Assembly (NCBI RefSeq): GCF_020217425.1
Contig: NZ_CP084090.1
Location: 3,038,001 to 3,102,000 of the forward strand
Reading direction: 5' to 3'
DNA length: 64,000 nt
Source: Halomicrobium urmianum
GTDB taxonomy: Archaea > Halobacteriota > Halobacteria > Halobacteriales > Haloarculaceae
Shown here: positions 62,726-64,000 of the stretch, piece by piece
Position numbering within the stretch: position 1 is the first letter of the stretch
Layout of the letters: every line of letters begins with the position of its first letter
Program-made: the position numbers and the translations under genes
Notes under the pieces: model-generated
What the model was told of the DNA's origin: nothing
Seen by the model: the letters and a program-made list of their open reading frames with translations, nothing else
Databases searched by the model: none

Positions 62726-63199
62726 CTACTCGGCGTGGACGGCGCCGAGGACCTCGTCGTAGTCGGGTTCGACGCCGGGGTCGTCGCTGACCCAGGAGTA
62801 AGTGATCTCGCCGTCGCCGTTGACGACGAACACCGACCGCTTGGCGACGTTGTCGACGCCGAGTTCGTCGAAGTCCATGGTCAGGTCCCACTCCTCGACG
62901 ACGTCTCGGTTGGTGTCGCTGATCAGGCCGAAGGAGAGGTCGAGCTCGTCGCGGAACGCGTTCTGGCTGAAGGGCGTGTCGACGCTGACGCCGTAGACGG
63001 ACGCGCCCGCGTCCTCGAACTCTCCGAGGCGGTCGTCGAAGGTGTTCATCTCGTGGCTGCAGACGCTGGTGAACGCGCCGGGGAAGAAGGCCAGCACCAG
63101 CGGTGCCTCGTCGAGGCGCTCCGAGAGAGTGAACGAATCGACGTCGCCGTTGGCGAGCGGTGCCGAAAAGTCCGGAGCTTCGTCGCCGGTCGTTGGCAT
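62726..63199 (-). CDS. Peroxiredoxin, one-cysteine type (AhpC/TSA family)
   Basis: Thiol peroxidase of 157 residues. The peroxidatic Cys lies in FFPGAFTSVCSHEMNTFDDR, and the Arg and Thr of the active site are present in the family pattern (PGAFTSVC; FRDELDLSFGLISD). It is the only cysteine of the protein, so there is no internal resolving Cys. It protects against peroxides in the cytoplasm. The ORF also reads from a GTG at 63202; ATG 63199 is used. It is upstream of the HD gene on the same strand, 37 bases apart. Confidence 0.93.
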   Translation of the reverse strand: MPTTGDEAPDFSAPLANGDVDSFTLSERLDEAPLVLAFFPGAFTSVCSHEMNTFDDRLGEFEDAGASVYGVSVDTPFSQNAFRDELDLSFGLISDTNRDVVEEWDLTMDFDELGVDNVAKRSVFVVNGDGEITYSWVSDDPGVEPDYDEVLGAVHAE

Positions 63200-63329
63200 C
63201 ACGCCCGTGATTCTGGCGGCACGGGCAAGTGCGTTCCGTCTTCGACCGACTCCAGTCCTCAGGGGCGGTAACGTCCTATTTCAACTGAGCAAAAAGCCTA
63301 TAATAGCCACCACGTTAAGTCCTGCTACG

Positions 63330-63608
63330 ATGGTAGTATCCGTACTTCAGATCGGACTGCCGGGGACCCAGGAGATGATGATCATCCTCCTGATCGCGGT
63401 CCTCCTGTTCGGTGCAAACAAGATCCCCAAGCTCGCCCGGTCGACGGGTCAGGCAATGGGTGAATTCCAGAAGGGTCGCGAGGAAGTCGAGCAGGAGCTC
63501 GAGGAGATCAAGGACGGCGGCACCGGTTCCGGTAGTACCGCCTCCACCGACGACGTCGGTACGGACGTCGACGCCACGGAGTCGACCACCGAAACGACCG
63601 AGCGGTAA
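63330..63608 (+). CDS. tatA: Twin-arginine translocase subunit TatA
   Basis: Pore subunit of the Tat export system, 92 residues. After a short N-terminus, a single helix (EMMIILLIAVLLFGANKI) is followed by the amphipathic helix KLARSTGQAMGEFQKGRE and an acidic, Thr/Ser/Asp-rich tail. It exports folded proteins, the main route in haloarchaea; the subtilase at 5995-7833 is a likely client. ATG 63330 is used; the ORF is open upstream from 63042. No tatC is in the window. Confidence 0.93.
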   Translation: MVVSVLQIGLPGTQEMMIILLIAVLLFGANKIPKLARSTGQAMGEFQKGREEVEQELEEIKDGGTGSGSTASTDDVGTDVDATESTTETTER

Positions 63609-63689
63609 TCCTTCCCCGGTTTTCCCACTCTTTCCCGACCGACAGTGGAACGCAAAGCGTTTTTCGCAGGCGCACGCTATCGGCCGGTA

Positions 63690-63762
63690 GGGCGTGTGGC
63701 CTAGCGGACAGGGCGAGGGGTTCCTAACCCCTCGATCGCGGGTTCGAATCCCGCCACGCCCG
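63690..63762 (+). tRNA. tRNA-Arg (anticodon CCU)
   Basis: A 73-nt cloverleaf: acceptor gggcgtg pairs with cacgccc, the anticodon arm agggg-ttcctaa-cccct carries CCT in a 7-nt loop, the T-arm is gcgggttcgaatcccgc, and the discriminator is G. No CCA is encoded. Two further copies of its last 21-22 bases lie downstream within the window. Confidence 0.95.
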
Positions 63763-63770
63763 TGCAAGGA

Positions 63771-63793
63771 ACCGACGAGCGTAGCGAGTCGGT
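63771..63793. repeat. Hairpin between tRNA-Arg and its first tail copy
   Basis: Perfect arms accgac and gtcggt with the loop gagcgtagcga, of the window's hairpin family. It separates the tRNA from the first tail element. Confidence 0.7.
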
Positions 63794-63807
63794 GACTGAA
63801 CCGGAAC

Positions 63808-63888
63808 GGGATTCGAACCCTGCCAGTCGCAGCGGCCGAGCGGAGCGAGGCCGACCGTCTGGCTCCGGTTCGAATCCCGCCACGCCCG
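63808..63888 (+). repeat. tRNA-tail hairpin element 1 (after tRNA-Arg)
   Basis: An inverted copy of the tRNA-Arg T-arm (gggattcgaaccc, 63808-63820), a hairpin core at 63829-63860 and an exact copy of the last 22 bases of the tRNA (63867-63888). The middle stem reads gccag/ctggc. Spacing to the core is the same as in the element after tRNA-Gly (11 and 6 bases). Confidence 0.88.
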
Positions 63889-63919
63889 TTTTCCGGCGAA
63901 CGAAGTGAGCCGTGAAAAC
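63889..63919. repeat. Hairpin between tail elements 1 and 2
   Basis: Arms gttttc/gaaaac and ggc/gcc, loop gaacgaagtga. It separates the two tail elements and belongs to the hairpin family. Confidence 0.7.
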
Positions 63920-63927
63920 GGCACGGT

Positions 63928-64000
63928 GGGATTCCGAAGCAGGGAGGTCGCGCGCAGCGTAGCAAGCACGTCCGACCGTGGTTCGAATCCCGCCACGCCC
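63928..64000 (+). repeat. tRNA-tail hairpin element 2 (after tRNA-Arg, cut by window end)
   Basis: An inverted T-arm copy (gggattccgaa, 63928-63938), a diverged hairpin core (about 63941-63979, ending gtccgaccgt) and a direct copy of the tRNA 3' end (63980-64000, 21 of 21 bases as far as visible). The core is shorter and less similar than the other two, and the array may continue beyond the window. Confidence 0.8.

Noticed and set aside
60870-64000. tRNA tail copies as attachment sites of an integrated virus or plasmid
   Set aside because: The copies are only about 80-130 bases apart with no integrase or cargo between them, and each has an inverted T-arm and a hairpin, which att sites do not explain.

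Overview
The window is chromosomal DNA of a haloarchaeon (class Halobacteria). It is GC-rich, its proteins are rich in Asp and Glu, and its genes are typically archaeal: PriS and GINS, XPB helicase with a Bax1-type partner, RtcB, archaeal TyrRS, a PAC2 protein, a bacterioopsin-activator-like sensor, dodecin and a Tat-exported subtilase with TatA. Family Haloarculaceae is plausible, but I cannot fix the genus from the sequence.

Layout. 0-8 kb: a partial PAS/GAF sensor, an array of short hairpins bounded by a duplicated dnaK 3' end, dnaK, an endonuclease/phosphatase-fold enzyme, grpE and a secreted subtilase. 8-15 kb: XPB helicase and a DUF790/Bax1-like gene, separated by a four-gene, translationally coupled DUF58 operon on the other strand. 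15-23 kb: a universal stress protein, a coupled PUA-like/RNA m5C methyltransferase pair, PAC2, SppA, DUF373, a GIDE-like membrane protein, diphthine-ammonia ligase and a sugar nucleotidyltransferase. 23-28.6 kb: a CARF-like regulator in line with methylmalonyl-CoA mutase and epimerase, an acetyltransferase, a zinc alcohol dehydrogenase and a cold-shock protein. 28.6-36 kb: a response regulator, an acetyltransferase-priS-gins operon, a DoxX-like protein and rtcB carrying a 476-residue intein. 36-45 kb: a pilin, an eIF2B-like protein, MscS, a second stress protein, a 5'-nucleotidase with an in-frame hairpin insertion, small conserved proteins, a small MscS pseudogene broken by a 59-bp inverted-repeat element, and three membrane proteins. 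45-56.6 kb: trkH, dodecin, an IscA-type protein, hisD, two membrane proteins, a geranylgeranyl reductase, a 2-hydroxyacid dehydrogenase and asd. 56.6-58.7 kb: an AT-rich island with two broken surface-protein genes. 58.9-64 kb: tyrS, a Trm9-like methyltransferase, tRNA-Gly(UCC), an HD hydrolase, a one-cysteine peroxiredoxin, tatA and tRNA-Arg(CCU).

Most coding capacity is housekeeping. The unexplained structure is in the repeats. Downstream of both tRNA genes lie compact elements made of an inverted copy of the tRNA T-arm, a GC-rich hairpin and a direct copy of the tRNA 3' end. The elements after tRNA-Gly and tRNA-Arg have the same spacing, share a 32-nt core at 31 of 32 positions, and their flanking stems change together. 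A similar layout (gene 3' end, hairpins, copy of the 3' end) occurs after dnaK, and a smaller 3'-end duplication follows the eIF2B-like gene. Related hairpins also lie before the Bax1-like gene and inside two coding regions. I consider this hairpin/3'-end-copy family the best candidate for something undescribed.

All calls come from reading the sequence. No database search or structure prediction was run.
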